From Actinomadura opuntiae (GTDB lineage: Bacteria > Actinomycetota > Actinomycetes > Streptosporangiales > Streptosporangiaceae), in assembly GCF_030283205.1 (NCBI RefSeq), contig NZ_JASNWF010000043.1:1-36704 (forward strand): a DNA stretch of 36,704 nucleotides, written 5' to 3'. This document shows positions 22,732-30,787 of the stretch, one piece after another. The notes below the pieces were generated by a model. The model had not been told where the DNA came from. It saw only the letters and a program-made list of their open reading frames with translations, and ran no database searches. Every line of letters starts with the position of its first letter. Positions within the stretch are counted from its first letter, which is position 1. A program made the position numbers and the translations under genes.

Positions 22732-23742
22732 ATGATCGAGGCGGAGCACCTCAGCAAGCGCTACGGCGACAAGACCGCCGTGGACGACCTGTCCTTCACC
22801 GTCGTCCCCGGACGGGTGACCGGCTTCCTCGGCCCGAACGGCGCCGGGAAGTCGACCACCATGCGGCTGCTGCTCGGGCTGGACCGCCCCACCCGCGGGG
22901 ACGCGCGCATCGCCGGACGGCACTACCGCGACCTGCCCGCCCCCATGCGCGTGGTCGGCGCCCTGCTGGAGGCCCGCGCCGTGCACACCGGCCGCAGCGC
23001 CTACAACCACCTGCTGTGCCTCGCCCAGACCCAGGGCATCGGCCGCCGCCGCGTCGAGGAGGTCGCCGACCTCGTCGGCCTCACCGAGGTCGCCCGCAAG
23101 CGCGCCGGCGGCTTCTCCCTCGGCATGGGGCAGCGGCTCGGCATCGCCGCCGCGCTGCTCGGCGACCCGTCCGTGCTGATCCTGGACGAGCCGGTCAACG
23201 GTCTGGACCCCGAGGGCATCGTCTGGATCCGCACCCTCATGCAGCGGCTCGCCGCGCAGGGCCGCACCGTGTTCGTCTCCAGCCACCTGATGAACGAGAT
23301 GGCCGTCACCGCCGACCACCTCATCGTCATCGGCCGCGGTCGGCTCATCGCCGACTGCTCCACCGAGGAGTTCATCGAGCGCAGCACCGAGAAGATGGTG
23401 ATCGTCCGCAGCCCGGACGCCGCCCGGCTCGCCGACGTGCTCGCCGCCGAGGGCGCCAAGATCACCCCGGAGGGCGACACCGTCCTCACCGTCACCCACA
23501 TGGAGGCGCCGCGCGTCGGGGAGCTCGCCTCCGCCGAGCGGATCGTCCTGCACGAGCTGACCCCGCGGCGCGGCTCCCTCGAGGCGGCGTTCATGGAGCT
23601 GACCCGCGACAGCGTCGAGTACGGCACCGCCGCCGACCCGGCCGCGCCCGCCCCGCCCGCCGCGTCCGCCCCGCCCGCCATGCCGCCCGCCGCCCCAGGC
23701 GCGCCGGACGCCGCGCCCGCCGACAAGGGGGAGACCCGATGA
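22732..23742 (+). CDS. ABC transporter ATP-binding protein
   Basis: ATPase subunit of a DrrA/BcrA-type exporter, 336 residues. Walker A is GPNGAGKST (34-42), the signature is FSLGMGQRLG, Walker B is VLILDEPVNGLDPEG, and the switch His is in VSSHLMNEM. The last 50 residues are a Pro/Ala-rich tail outside the nucleotide-binding domain. The stop overlaps the permease ATG by four bases (ATGA), so the two are translationally coupled. Family relatives export drugs, bacteriocins or lipids; the substrate here cannot be read from sequence. Confidence 0.95.
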   Translation: MIEAEHLSKRYGDKTAVDDLSFTVVPGRVTGFLGPNGAGKSTTMRLLLGLDRPTRGDARIAGRHYRDLPAPMRVVGALLEARAVHTGRSAYNHLLCLAQTQGIGRRRVEEVADLVGLTEVARKRAGGFSLGMGQRLGIAAALLGDPSVLILDEPVNGLDPEGIVWIRTLMQRLAAQGRTVFVSSHLMNEMAVTADHLIVIGRGRLIADCSTEEFIERSTEKMVIVRSPDAARLADVLAAEGAKITPEGDTVLTVTHMEAPRVGELASAERIVLHELTPRRGSLEAAFMELTRDSVEYGTAADPAAPAPPAASAPPAMPPAAPGAPDAAPADKGETR

Positions 23743-24581
23743 CCGCCACCGCCGAGCCCGCCGCCGCGCCGGCGGGCGACCCGGCCGGTTTCGCGCGCCC
23801 CGGCTTCGGCCGGCTGCTGATCGCCGAATGGACCAAGATCCGCTCGGTCCGCTCCACGCTGTGGTCGCTGATCCTGCTGGTCGTGCTCGACCTCGGCTTC
23901 ACCGCGCTGTTCATGGGCCTCACCGTCGGCCAGTGGGACAAGACCGACCCCGGCGACCGCGCGCAGATCGCCGCCGACCCCGTCTCCACCATCCTCGGCA
24001 GCGGCTTCTTCCTCAGCCAGCTGACCATCTGCGTCCTCGGCGTGCTGGTCATCGCCTCCGAGTACTCCACCGGCATGATCCGCGCGAGCCTGCTCGCCGT
24101 GCCGCGCCGGCTGCCGATGCTGTGGGCCAAGGCCGTGGTGTTCGGGCTGATCGTCCTCGTCCTCGGTGTCGTGGTGTCGTTCGTGTCGTTCTTCATCGGC
24201 GCCGCGATCCTGCACGGCAAGGCGGACGTCTCGCTCGGCGACCCCGGCGTGCTGCGCGCCGTCATCGGCGGCGGCCTCTACCTGGCCATGCTCGGGCTGT
24301 TCGCGCTCGCGATCGGCGCGATCGTCCGGCACCCGGCCGGCGGCATCACCGGCGTCATCGGCTTCGTGCTGGTGCTCGCCCCGCTCGCCGCGCTGCTGCC
24401 CGGCAGCATCGGCGACCACGTGCACGCCTACCTGCCCTCGGAGGCCGGCCAGCTGATCGCCAAGGGGCACCAGGGCAAGGACGACCTGCTCACCCCCTGG
24501 CAGGGGTACGGGGTGTTCGCCGCCTGGACGGCCGCGCTGATGGCCGTCGCCGCGTTCCTGCTCAAGCGCCGCGACGCCTGA
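23739..24581 (+). CDS. ABC transporter permease (ABC-2 type)
   Basis: Membrane partner of the preceding ATPase, 280 residues with six predicted helices. A cytoplasmic N-terminus ends in the conserved LLIAEWTKIRSVRSTLWSL motif. EYSTGMIRASLLAVPRR is the typical loop between helices 2 and 3 that contacts the ATPase. The ATG overlaps the stop of the ATPase gene. Two copies of CGCCGCTCAC lie in the 46-base gap before the convergent RsbW-like gene. Confidence 0.93.
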   Translation: MTATAEPAAAPAGDPAGFARPGFGRLLIAEWTKIRSVRSTLWSLILLVVLDLGFTALFMGLTVGQWDKTDPGDRAQIAADPVSTILGSGFFLSQLTICVLGVLVIASEYSTGMIRASLLAVPRRLPMLWAKAVVFGLIVLVLGVVVSFVSFFIGAAILHGKADVSLGDPGVLRAVIGGGLYLAMLGLFALAIGAIVRHPAGGITGVIGFVLVLAPLAALLPGSIGDHVHAYLPSEAGQLIAKGHQGKDDLLTPWQGYGVFAAWTAALMAVAAFLLKRRDA

Positions 24582-24627
24582 CGCCCCACCACTCGCCGCT
24601 CACCGCGCGCAAACCACCGCCCGCCGC

Positions 24628-25026
24628 TCACGGCCCGTCCCCGCCGGATTCCAGCGCCGTGCGGAACCAGACGACCTTGCCGCCGGCGGTGGGATGCCAG
24701 CCGCGCGCCACCGACAGGGCCTGCACCAGCAGCAGCCCGTAGCCGTGCTCGTCGCACCGGCCGGGGGAGCGGCGCCGGGGCGGCCGCGGGTCGGCGTCCG
24801 ACACCTCGCAGCGCAGCGTCCCGGCCACCGTGTCGGCCTCCAGCCGCACGTGCACGGGCGGGCGGCCGTGCATGAGGGCGTTGGCGACCAGCTCGTCGGC
24901 CAGCAGCAGCACCACGTCCGCGCCGGCCGCCTGCCCCCATTCGCCCAGCACCTCGCGGATCCGGACGCGGACCGCGGCGACCTGCGCGGGATCGTCGGGG
25001 ACCGGCCACCCCGTGGTGGTGCGCAC
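24628..25026 (-). CDS. RsbW/HATPase-type ATP-binding regulatory protein
   Basis: Small GHKL-fold protein of 132 residues, like the anti-sigma kinases and solo histidine-kinase-like ATPases common in actinobacteria. The N box is DELVANALMHG, the G1 box VSDADPRPP, and the G2 box EHGYGLLLVQAL. The GTG at 25026 has AGGTGA four bases upstream. The frame stays open far upstream (to 26070), but that part is antisense to the TetR gene. No sigma factor or anti-anti-sigma gene is adjacent, so its partner is unknown. Confidence 0.85.
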   Translation of the reverse strand: MRTTTGWPVPDDPAQVAAVRVRIREVLGEWGQAAGADVVLLLADELVANALMHGRPPVHVRLEADTVAGTLRCEVSDADPRPPRRRSPGRCDEHGYGLLLVQALSVARGWHPTAGGKVVWFRTALESGGDGP

Positions 25027-25249
25027 GGTCTCACCTCTGTACGGCGGTGGGACGGGGGAGCGGGCGCCGCCGGCGGTCGGGGCGGCCCGGCGGGCCCGGC
25101 GCCGCCGCGCGGGGAGCGGGGCCGTGATCCCGTACCGACACGGTAACGCCGTCCCGCCCGGATCGGCCAGAAAGTTCCGGAACCCGCACCGGCGGGTCAG
25201 GTGGTCACCGCCCCGCGCCCCGCCGCGTCCCGACCGCTCCGAAGAAACG

Positions 25250-25308
25250 TTGCACCGTGCAAAGGTCGCGGCTACCCTGTTGGTCAAACGCTTTAAGCAA
25301 ATGACCAA
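25250..25308 (+). promoter_or_regulatory. TetR gene promoter with composite operator
   Basis: -35 TTGCAC (25250-25255), a 17-base spacer and -10 TACCCT (25273-25278) form a good promoter. The -35 is half of a 13-base palindrome, TTGCAC-C-GTGCAA (25250-25262). Just past the -10, TTGGTCA (25280-25286) and TGACCAA (25302-25308) flank GCTT-T-AAGC (25290-25298). Both dyads are centred on base 25294. The transcription start falls inside this 29-base dyad, as expected for TetR autorepression. Confidence 0.7.
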
Positions 25309-25323
25309 AACCGGGGAGGCGGG

Positions 25324-25965
25324 ATGGCGTCCGGCGAGGTGCCGACGCGGGTGCGGCTGCTGGAGGCGGCCGTCGCGGTGATGGCCGAGAGCGGCTGGGC
25401 GGCGGTGACCTCGCGCGCCGTCGCCGAGCGGGCCGAGGCCAACAACGCGCTCGTGCACTACTACTTCGGCTCGGTGGACGCGCTGCGCCGCGCCGCCGTC
25501 ATGCACGGGATCGAGCGGGAGCTGGAGGGACCGGTCAACGCGATCCTGCAGGCCCCGGACGTGCTGGACGGCGTGGAGCAGGCCGTCGCCGTGCTCACCG
25601 CGAGCGGCGGCGGGCCCGGGCAGCGCGTCATGGCCGAGGCGCTGGTGGCCGGGCTGCGCGACGCGGAGCTGCGCGAGCAGAGCGCCGTCCAGCTCCGGAT
25701 GTTCCGGGACCTGGTGGCGGCCCGGCTCACCGCCGACCGCGACGCCGGGCGGCTGCGCCCCGACGCCGACCCCGCCGGGCTGGCCGTCGTCATCGCCGCG
25801 CTGCTGGACGGGCTGCTCCTGCACGCCCTGATGGACCCGGCGACCGACGCGGCCGGCGCGGCGGCGTCCGTCACCGCGCTCCTGCGCGCCGCCGCCCCAC
25901 CCGCCGGACCGGCGGACCACCCCCAGGCCGACCGAGGAGACGATGGAGATGCGGCACGACAGTGA
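25324..25965 (+). CDS. TetR family transcriptional regulator
   Basis: Repressor of 213 residues. The N-terminal helix-turn-helix (about 8-55) has the family pattern: RVRLLEAAVAVMAESGWAAVTSRAVAERA, then NNALVHYYFGSVDAL. The C-terminal ligand-binding domain is helical and Ala-rich with a disordered end (about 195-213). A GGGGAGGCGGG ribosome site precedes the ATG. Its 3' end overlaps the start of the ABC ATPase gene by 23 bases, so it heads a three-gene operon and probably represses it through the upstream dyad. The inducing ligand is unknown. Confidence 0.95.
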   Translation: MASGEVPTRVRLLEAAVAVMAESGWAAVTSRAVAERAEANNALVHYYFGSVDALRRAAVMHGIERELEGPVNAILQAPDVLDGVEQAVAVLTASGGGPGQRVMAEALVAGLRDAELREQSAVQLRMFRDLVAARLTADRDAGRLRPDADPAGLAVVIAALLDGLLLHALMDPATDAAGAAASVTALLRAAAPPAGPADHPQADRGDDGDAARQ

Positions 25966-26743
25966 CCAGGCCCCGGCATCCGAGCGAGGGACCGCACCCC
26001 GGCGCGGCCCCGCGACCGGGCGGGACGGCACCGGGAAACGTCCCGCAGTGGTGCTGCGCGGTGCGTCCAAGACCTACGGCAGGGGCCGCGCCGAGGTGCA
26101 CGCGCTGCGCGAGGCCGACCTGGAGGTGCCCGAGGGCGAGCTGGTCGTGCTGCTCGGCCCGTCCGGGTCGGGCAAGACGACCCTGCTGAACCTCATCGGC
26201 GGGATCGAACCGCCGAGCGCCGGCGAGGTCCTCGCCGGCGGGCGCGACCTGTCGCGGCTGGACGAGGACGGCCGCACCGCCTACCGGCGCGACACCGTCG
26301 GGTTCGTGTTCCAGTTCTTCAACCTCGTGCCGTCGCTGACCGCGCTGGAGAACGTCCGGCTCGTCGCCGAGCTGACCGGCCGCGGCGACCGCGAGCGGTC
26401 CGCCGCCGCGCTCGCCGCCGTCGGCCTCGACGAGCGCGGGAGCCACTTCCCCGCGCAGCTGTCGGGCGGCGAGCAGCAGCGCGTCGCGATCGCCCGCGCC
26501 ATCGCCAAGGACCCGGCGCTGCTGCTGTGCGACGAGCCGACCGGCGCCCTGGACCTGGACACCGGACGCGGCGTGCTGCGCGTCCTGCAGGACCTCAACG
26601 GGGAGGGGCGCACCGTCCTGATCGTCACCCACAACGCCGCGATCGCCGCCATGGCCCACCGCGTCGTGCGGATGCGGTCCGGCCGCATCGTCGAGGTCGC
26701 CGAGAACGCGGCGCCCGCGCCCGCCGAGGAGGTGACCTGGTGA
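25943..26743 (+). CDS. ABC transporter ATP-binding protein, LolD/MacB type
   Basis: ATPase of 266 residues partnering the FtsX-like permease downstream. A charged, disordered N-terminus (about 1-34) precedes the domain with Walker A GPSGSGKT (72-79), Q-loop FVFQFFNLVPSLTA, signature LSGGEQQR (173-180), Walker B LLLCDEPTGALD (192-203) and H-loop VTHN. GAGGAG (25934-25939) serves either ATG 25943 or, with more usual spacing, ATG 25949. It overlaps the TetR gene upstream. Its stop overlaps the permease GTG by four bases. Confidence 0.94.
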   Translation: MEMRHDSDQAPASERGTAPRRGPATGRDGTGKRPAVVLRGASKTYGRGRAEVHALREADLEVPEGELVVLLGPSGSGKTTLLNLIGGIEPPSAGEVLAGGRDLSRLDEDGRTAYRRDTVGFVFQFFNLVPSLTALENVRLVAELTGRGDRERSAAALAAVGLDERGSHFPAQLSGGEQQRVAIARAIAKDPALLLCDEPTGALDLDTGRGVLRVLQDLNGEGRTVLIVTHNAAIAAMAHRVVRMRSGRIVEVAENAAPAPAEEVTW

Positions 26744-29160
26744 GCGTGCTGACCGTCAAGCTCGGCCGGGACCTGCGGCGACGCCCCGCGCAGCTGGTGT
26801 CGGTCGTCGTGCTGGTGATGCTCGGCGTCGCGCTGTTCGGCGCGTCCTACGACGCCTACAAGAACCTCGACTCCGGCTACCGGCGGCTCTTCGAGAAGTA
26901 CCGGTTCGCCGACCTGACGGTGTCGGGCGGCGACACCGCCGCGATTGCCCGCACCGCCGCAGCCGAACCCGGCGTCGCCGCGACCGCCGTCCGCACCGTC
27001 GCCGACGTGCCGATGCGCATGCCCGGCGGCGGCACCCTCGTCGGCCGCGTCGTCGGCATGCCCGCCGGCTCGCAGCCCGCCGTCGACCGGGTGAAGGTGA
27101 TCGAGGGCCGGTACCTGGACGCCTCCGCGCCCACCGGCGTCCTCGCCGAGAAGCACATCGCCGGCCACGCACGCCTCACGCCCGGCGCCGAGGTGGCGGT
27201 GTGGCACGGCGGGTCCTGGCAGCGGCTGGACGTGCGCGGCACCGCCTCGTCCACCGAATACCTGTGGCCCGCCGCGAGCCGCCAGGACGCGCTGCCCGCG
27301 CCCGGCTCGTTCGGCGTGCTGTTCGTCCCGGAGCCGCTCGCCGAGAAGATCGCCGGCACGAGCGCGCCGAACCAGGTCACCGTCTACTACACCGACAAGG
27401 GGCGCGGCGGTGCGAGCAGGCTGGACGCGACGCTCACCGCCGCCGTCCGCGGCCACGGCGCGGGCGCCGTCGTCACCCGCGCCGACCAGCCCAGCAACGC
27501 CACCCTCGCCGAGGACATCAAGGGCTTCGCCGAACTCGCCGTGCTGTTCCCCCTGCTGTTCCTGGCCGCCGCCGGCGTCGCGGTCTACGTCGTGCTGACC
27601 CGCCGGGTCGCCCGCGACCGCGCCGTCATCGGCACGCTGCGCGCCAGCGGGTTCCGCCGCCGCACCCTCGTCGCCCACTACCTGGCGACCGGCCTCGCGG
27701 CCGGGCTCGCCGGCGCGGTCCCCGGCGTCGCCGCCGGGGTGCTGCTCGCCGGCACCGTCACCCGGCTGTACGGCGACGCGATCGGCTTGCCCGAGACGTT
27801 CGTGTCCGTGCGCGCTGCGACCGTCGCCGGCGGGCTCGGCTACGGGCTGGCCGCGGGCGCGCTCGCCGCCCTGGCCCCCGCGCTGTCGGCCGCCCGCGTC
27901 CCGCCCGCCGAGGCGATGCGGGGCCTCGTCCCCTCCGCCGGGGGACGGGGCGTCCTCACCCGGCTCGGCGGGCTCGGACGCCTGGGCCGGCTCGGGCGCC
28001 TTCGACGCATCGGGCGCGCCGTTCCCGCGGGAGCGTGGCTGGTGCTGCGCGGTCCGGCGCGCCAGTTCCGCCGGACGCTCTACACGATGGCCGGGGTCGT
28101 CCTCGCGCTCGTGCTGATCCTGGTGTCCTGGGGGATGCTCGACTCGTCCAAGGCGACGGTGTCGCGGCAGTTCGACCAGGTGCAGCGGCAGGACGCCGAA
28201 CTGACCCTCGCCGGGCCCGCCGGCCCGGCCGCCCTCGCCGCGATGTCGGCGACCCCCGGCGTCCGCGCCGCCGAACCGTCCGCGCAGGTGCGGGCCACCG
28301 TCACCGCCGGCGGGAAGGCGTACTCGACCGCGCTCGTCGGGTTCCGGCCCGGCACCGGCATGCACCGCTTCCTCACCCCCGGCGGCGGCGCCCGCCCGCT
28401 CCCGCCGAACGGCGTGCTGCTCGGCGAGGCGATGCGCGGCCGGCTCGGCGTCACCGTCGGCGACCGCGTCACGCTGCGGCTGCCCGGCGGACGCACCGCC
28501 GCCACCACCGTCGCCGGATTCGTCGACGAACCCCTCGGCACCTACGCCTACGCCTCCCTGGCCCAGGTCGACGCCTGGGCGCCCGGCACCGCCGCCGGCC
28601 CCGGAAGCGGCGGGCGCCGCGACACCGCGCTCGTCCGGTTCGCCCCCGGCGCCGACCGCGCCGCCGTCGAACACGCCCTGTCGGCCCGGCCCGGCGTCGT
28701 CGCCTACACCGACGCGCACGCGCTCAAGCACACGATGGACGGCTACATGAAGCTGTTCTACGTCTTCGTCGCCGTCATGCTGGCGTTCGGCGGCCTGCTC
28801 GCCTTCACCGTCCTGTTCGCCACCCTGTCGGTGAACCTCGCCGAACGCGGCACCGAACTGGCCACCCTGCGCGCCGCCGGCGTCGGCCGCCGCCGGCTCG
28901 CCCGCCTCGTCACCACCGAGAACCTGCTGGTCGTCGCGCTCGGCGCCGTCCCCGGCCTGGTCATCGGACGGCTCGCCACCGGCGCGTTCCTCGGCGCGTT
29001 CAACAGCGACCTGCTGGCCTTCCACGCCGACATCCGGCCCGCCACGTTCGCCTGGTCGGCGCTCGCCGTCCTCGCGGTCGCCTTCCTCGCCCAGCGGCCC
29101 GGCCTGCGCTCCCTCGCCCGCCGGAACCTGGGCGCGCTCGTCCGCGAACGCTCCGGCTGA
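26740..29160 (+). CDS. FtsX-like ABC transporter permease
   Basis: Large permease of 806 residues with the MacB-like topology. An N-terminal helix (about 15-35), a long extracytoplasmic domain (about 40-255) and a first FtsX domain (about 260-385) come first. A basic linker carries repeated LGxLGR units (about 405-425), followed by a further helix (about 445-465), a second extracytoplasmic domain and a second FtsX domain (about 670-790). The RRVARDRAVIGTLRASGFRRR loop typifies FtsX permeases. Such systems move peptides, antibiotics or lipoproteins, or transmit force rather than transport. Expression is coupled to the ATPase by the four-base overlap. Confidence 0.93.
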   Translation: MSVLTVKLGRDLRRRPAQLVSVVVLVMLGVALFGASYDAYKNLDSGYRRLFEKYRFADLTVSGGDTAAIARTAAAEPGVAATAVRTVADVPMRMPGGGTLVGRVVGMPAGSQPAVDRVKVIEGRYLDASAPTGVLAEKHIAGHARLTPGAEVAVWHGGSWQRLDVRGTASSTEYLWPAASRQDALPAPGSFGVLFVPEPLAEKIAGTSAPNQVTVYYTDKGRGGASRLDATLTAAVRGHGAGAVVTRADQPSNATLAEDIKGFAELAVLFPLLFLAAAGVAVYVVLTRRVARDRAVIGTLRASGFRRRTLVAHYLATGLAAGLAGAVPGVAAGVLLAGTVTRLYGDAIGLPETFVSVRAATVAGGLGYGLAAGALAALAPALSAARVPPAEAMRGLVPSAGGRGVLTRLGGLGRLGRLGRLRRIGRAVPAGAWLVLRGPARQFRRTLYTMAGVVLALVLILVSWGMLDSSKATVSRQFDQVQRQDAELTLAGPAGPAALAAMSATPGVRAAEPSAQVRATVTAGGKAYSTALVGFRPGTGMHRFLTPGGGARPLPPNGVLLGEAMRGRLGVTVGDRVTLRLPGGRTAATTVAGFVDEPLGTYAYASLAQVDAWAPGTAAGPGSGGRRDTALVRFAPGADRAAVEHALSARPGVVAYTDAHALKHTMDGYMKLFYVFVAVMLAFGGLLAFTVLFATLSVNLAERGTELATLRAAGVGRRRLARLVTTENLLVVALGAVPGLVIGRLATGAFLGAFNSDLLAFHADIRPATFAWSALAVLAVAFLAQRPGLRSLARRNLGALVRERSG

Positions 29161-29177
29161 ACCCGCCCGCACACTGC

Positions 29178-29214
29178 GCGGCGCCCGCGCGGAACCGTTC
29201 CGCGCGGGCGCCGC
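29178..29214. terminator. Bidirectional terminator between convergent genes
   Basis: Perfect 18-bp inverted repeat (29178-29195 and 29197-29214) around one central base, 17 bases after the FtsX permease stop and 28 before the end of the convergent SRPBCC gene. It is the strongest dyad in the window. Confidence 0.8.
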
Positions 29215-29242
29215 CCGACCGCCGCCGCTCTGACCGGCCGGG

Positions 29243-29995
29243 TCAGGCGTAGACGCCGTCCACCCAGCTCTGCCACGCCTTGCGCGTCGCCTCCTCGTCA
29301 CCGGACGCGCCGGGCGCGAAGCGGTGCAGCGCGATCCCCACCGGCGCGCCCCACGCGTCGCGGCCGAAGAACCGGTACATCGCGTCATCGGTGCGCAGGC
29401 CGAGGAAGTGGTCGTTGCGGAAGTCGACCACCGCGTCGGTCGCCCCGGCGCCCGGCAGGTCCACCCGCACCCGGTTGCCCTCGGACGCGCCGTCCGCCGC
29501 GGACGTCCCCAGACCGAGCGCCCGGCCCACCGCCGCGAATGCGCCCTTCGCCGCGGACGCCGCCGGGCCCTGCACGTCGGTGTGCACCGCCGGCCGGCCC
29601 GCGAAGTGCGTCAGGTACTGCCGCAGCGTGTGTAGGTAGAAGTCGGTGTGCCTGTTCGCGCCGTCGTACTGGTCGTCCCAGTTCTCCACGAAGATCCCGC
29701 TGTGCACGTAGCGGACCCACGACCGGCCGCCCTCGCGCGGCTCGATCAGGTGGTCGAGCTGGTTGAGCGCCTGCCCGACCGCCTTCAGCTCCTCCGGCGA
29801 CTCCGACCGGGCGACCAGCCGGTGCGGCGGGTCCCAGACGGTCAGCGTGGCGCCGAAGCCCGCCGCGCCGCCCTCGCGCGGCTCGTACTCGGTCGGCCAC
29901 AGCCACCCGGCGGTGTTCACTGTGATCGCGTCCCACACCCGCTCCGGCGCCGCGTCCACCTCGAACTCGCGGACGATCTCGAATTCCTTCGCCAT
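29243..29995 (-). CDS. SRPBCC (AHSA1-type) protein
   Basis: Protein of 250 residues with a START/Bet v1-like ligand-binding fold. The N-terminal FEIVREFEVDAAPERVWDAIT is diagnostic. LTVWDPPHRLVAR and the late WVRYVHSGIF strands complete the first domain. The second half (about 160-250) is less typical and includes an Ala-rich linker and a further beta-rich segment. GAGGAG lies before the ATG. It follows the ArsR-type regulator by 81 bases on the same strand; ArsR plus SRPBCC pairs are widespread. The ligand is unknown. Confidence 0.87.
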   Translation of the reverse strand: MAKEFEIVREFEVDAAPERVWDAITVNTAGWLWPTEYEPREGGAAGFGATLTVWDPPHRLVARSESPEELKAVGQALNQLDHLIEPREGGRSWVRYVHSGIFVENWDDQYDGANRHTDFYLHTLRQYLTHFAGRPAVHTDVQGPAASAAKGAFAAVGRALGLGTSAADGASEGNRVRVDLPGAGATDAVVDFRNDHFLGLRTDDAMYRFFGRDAWGAPVGIALHRFAPGASGDEEATRKAWQSWVDGVYA

Positions 29996-30076
29996 GACCT
30001 GCTCCTCGCCTTCCGCGCCCTCGCGCGTCCCGTTCCGTTCGTGTGCGCCGTGCCGCCGCGCGGCGGCCGATGATCC

Positions 30077-30712
30077 TCAGGGCTCGAGCGAGCCGTCCCC
30101 GCCCGGCTCGACGCCCGGCCGCCCGGCGGTGTCCGCCTTGAGCGAGGGGTGCAGCGCGATGACGACCCGGTGGTCCCGGCCGCCCTCCGCCGAGGCGTCG
30201 TGGTACTTGCGCACCAGCGCGCCGACGCCGGCCGTCAGCTCCTCGACGAACGCCGCCCGGTCGGCGGCCGAGGCGAACCGCACCTCCCCGTCCAGCGCGT
30301 AGGTGGCGAGCCGCTTGTTCGCCCGCTCCGCGCCGGTGATGAGCGCGCCCACGTCGCGGACCAGCCGCGCCGCCAGCGCCAGCAGCCAGCGCGCCGACAG
30401 GGCGTCGCGGTGGCGGTCCGGGTCGGGCTGCAACCCGGGCAGCGCCAGCGGCGAGATGACGTAGGACGCAGCCGTCGCCCGCATCAGCCGTTCGGTCATG
30501 TTGCCCTTGCGGCGCTCCTCGACCAGCTCGACCAGCCCGTGCCGCTCCAGCGCCCGCAGGTGGTAGTTCACCTTCTGCCGCGGCAGCCCGACCCGCGCCG
30601 CCAGCGCCGCCGCCGACAGCGGCTCGGCCAGCTCGGCCAGCAGCCGCGCGCGCATCGGGTCCAGCGACGCGGCCGCCGCCGCGGACTCCTCGATCACCGT
30701 CACGTCCAGCAT
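30077..30712 (-). CDS. ArsR-type winged-helix regulator
   Basis: Regulator of 211 residues. The N-terminal winged helix (about 15-75) shows DPMRARLLAELAEPLSAAALA and LPRQKVNYHLRALERHGLVELVEER, the last being the recognition helix and wing. The C-terminal part (about 85-211) has a helical domain with ADRAAFVEELTAGVGALVRKY and no clear metal-binding Cys, so it is not a classical metal sensor. It likely controls the downstream SRPBCC gene and, through the shared dyad, the divergent GH20 gene. The start at 30712 has only a weak ribosome site; TTGACA and CATGAT lie upstream with an 18-base spacer. Confidence 0.85.
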   Translation of the reverse strand: MLDVTVIEESAAAAASLDPMRARLLAELAEPLSAAALAARVGLPRQKVNYHLRALERHGLVELVEERRKGNMTERLMRATAASYVISPLALPGLQPDPDRHRDALSARWLLALAARLVRDVGALITGAERANKRLATYALDGEVRFASAADRAAFVEELTAGVGALVRKYHDASAEGGRDHRVVIALHPSLKADTAGRPGVEPGGDGSLEP

Positions 30713-30726
30713 GCGTCCATCATGGC

Positions 30727-30781
30727 CACCGACAAGTGCAATTGTCAAGAAAAATGAATTTGTCGGTGCGCGGGTTAGCCT
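30727..30781. promoter_or_regulatory. Divergent promoter region with paired TTGTCGGTG elements
   Basis: CACCGACAA (30727-30735) and TTGTCGGTG (30760-30768) form a 9-bp inverted repeat 24 bases apart, with a further TTGTC at 30742-30746. On the plus strand TTGTCGGTG is followed after seven bases by TAGCCT (30776-30781), which ends six bases before the GH20 ATG, so that gene is leaderless. On the minus strand TTGACA (30748-30743) serves the ArsR gene. The elements may be the ArsR operator, or PafBC-type promoter boxes. Confidence 0.6.
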
Positions 30782-30787
30782 GAGCCG

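Noticed and set aside
25027..26070. Long N-terminal extension of the RsbW-like protein (frame open to 26070)
   Set aside because: The extension is antisense to the TetR gene and its operator region and has low-complexity composition. GTG 25026 has a proper ribosome site and starts just before the fold.
26281..29388. Minus-strand open frame of about 1,035 codons opposite the ABC/FtsX operon
   Set aside because: The Gly/Asp/Ala-rich translation lacks any motif and mirrors the permease codons. The plus-strand gene has clear FtsX features.
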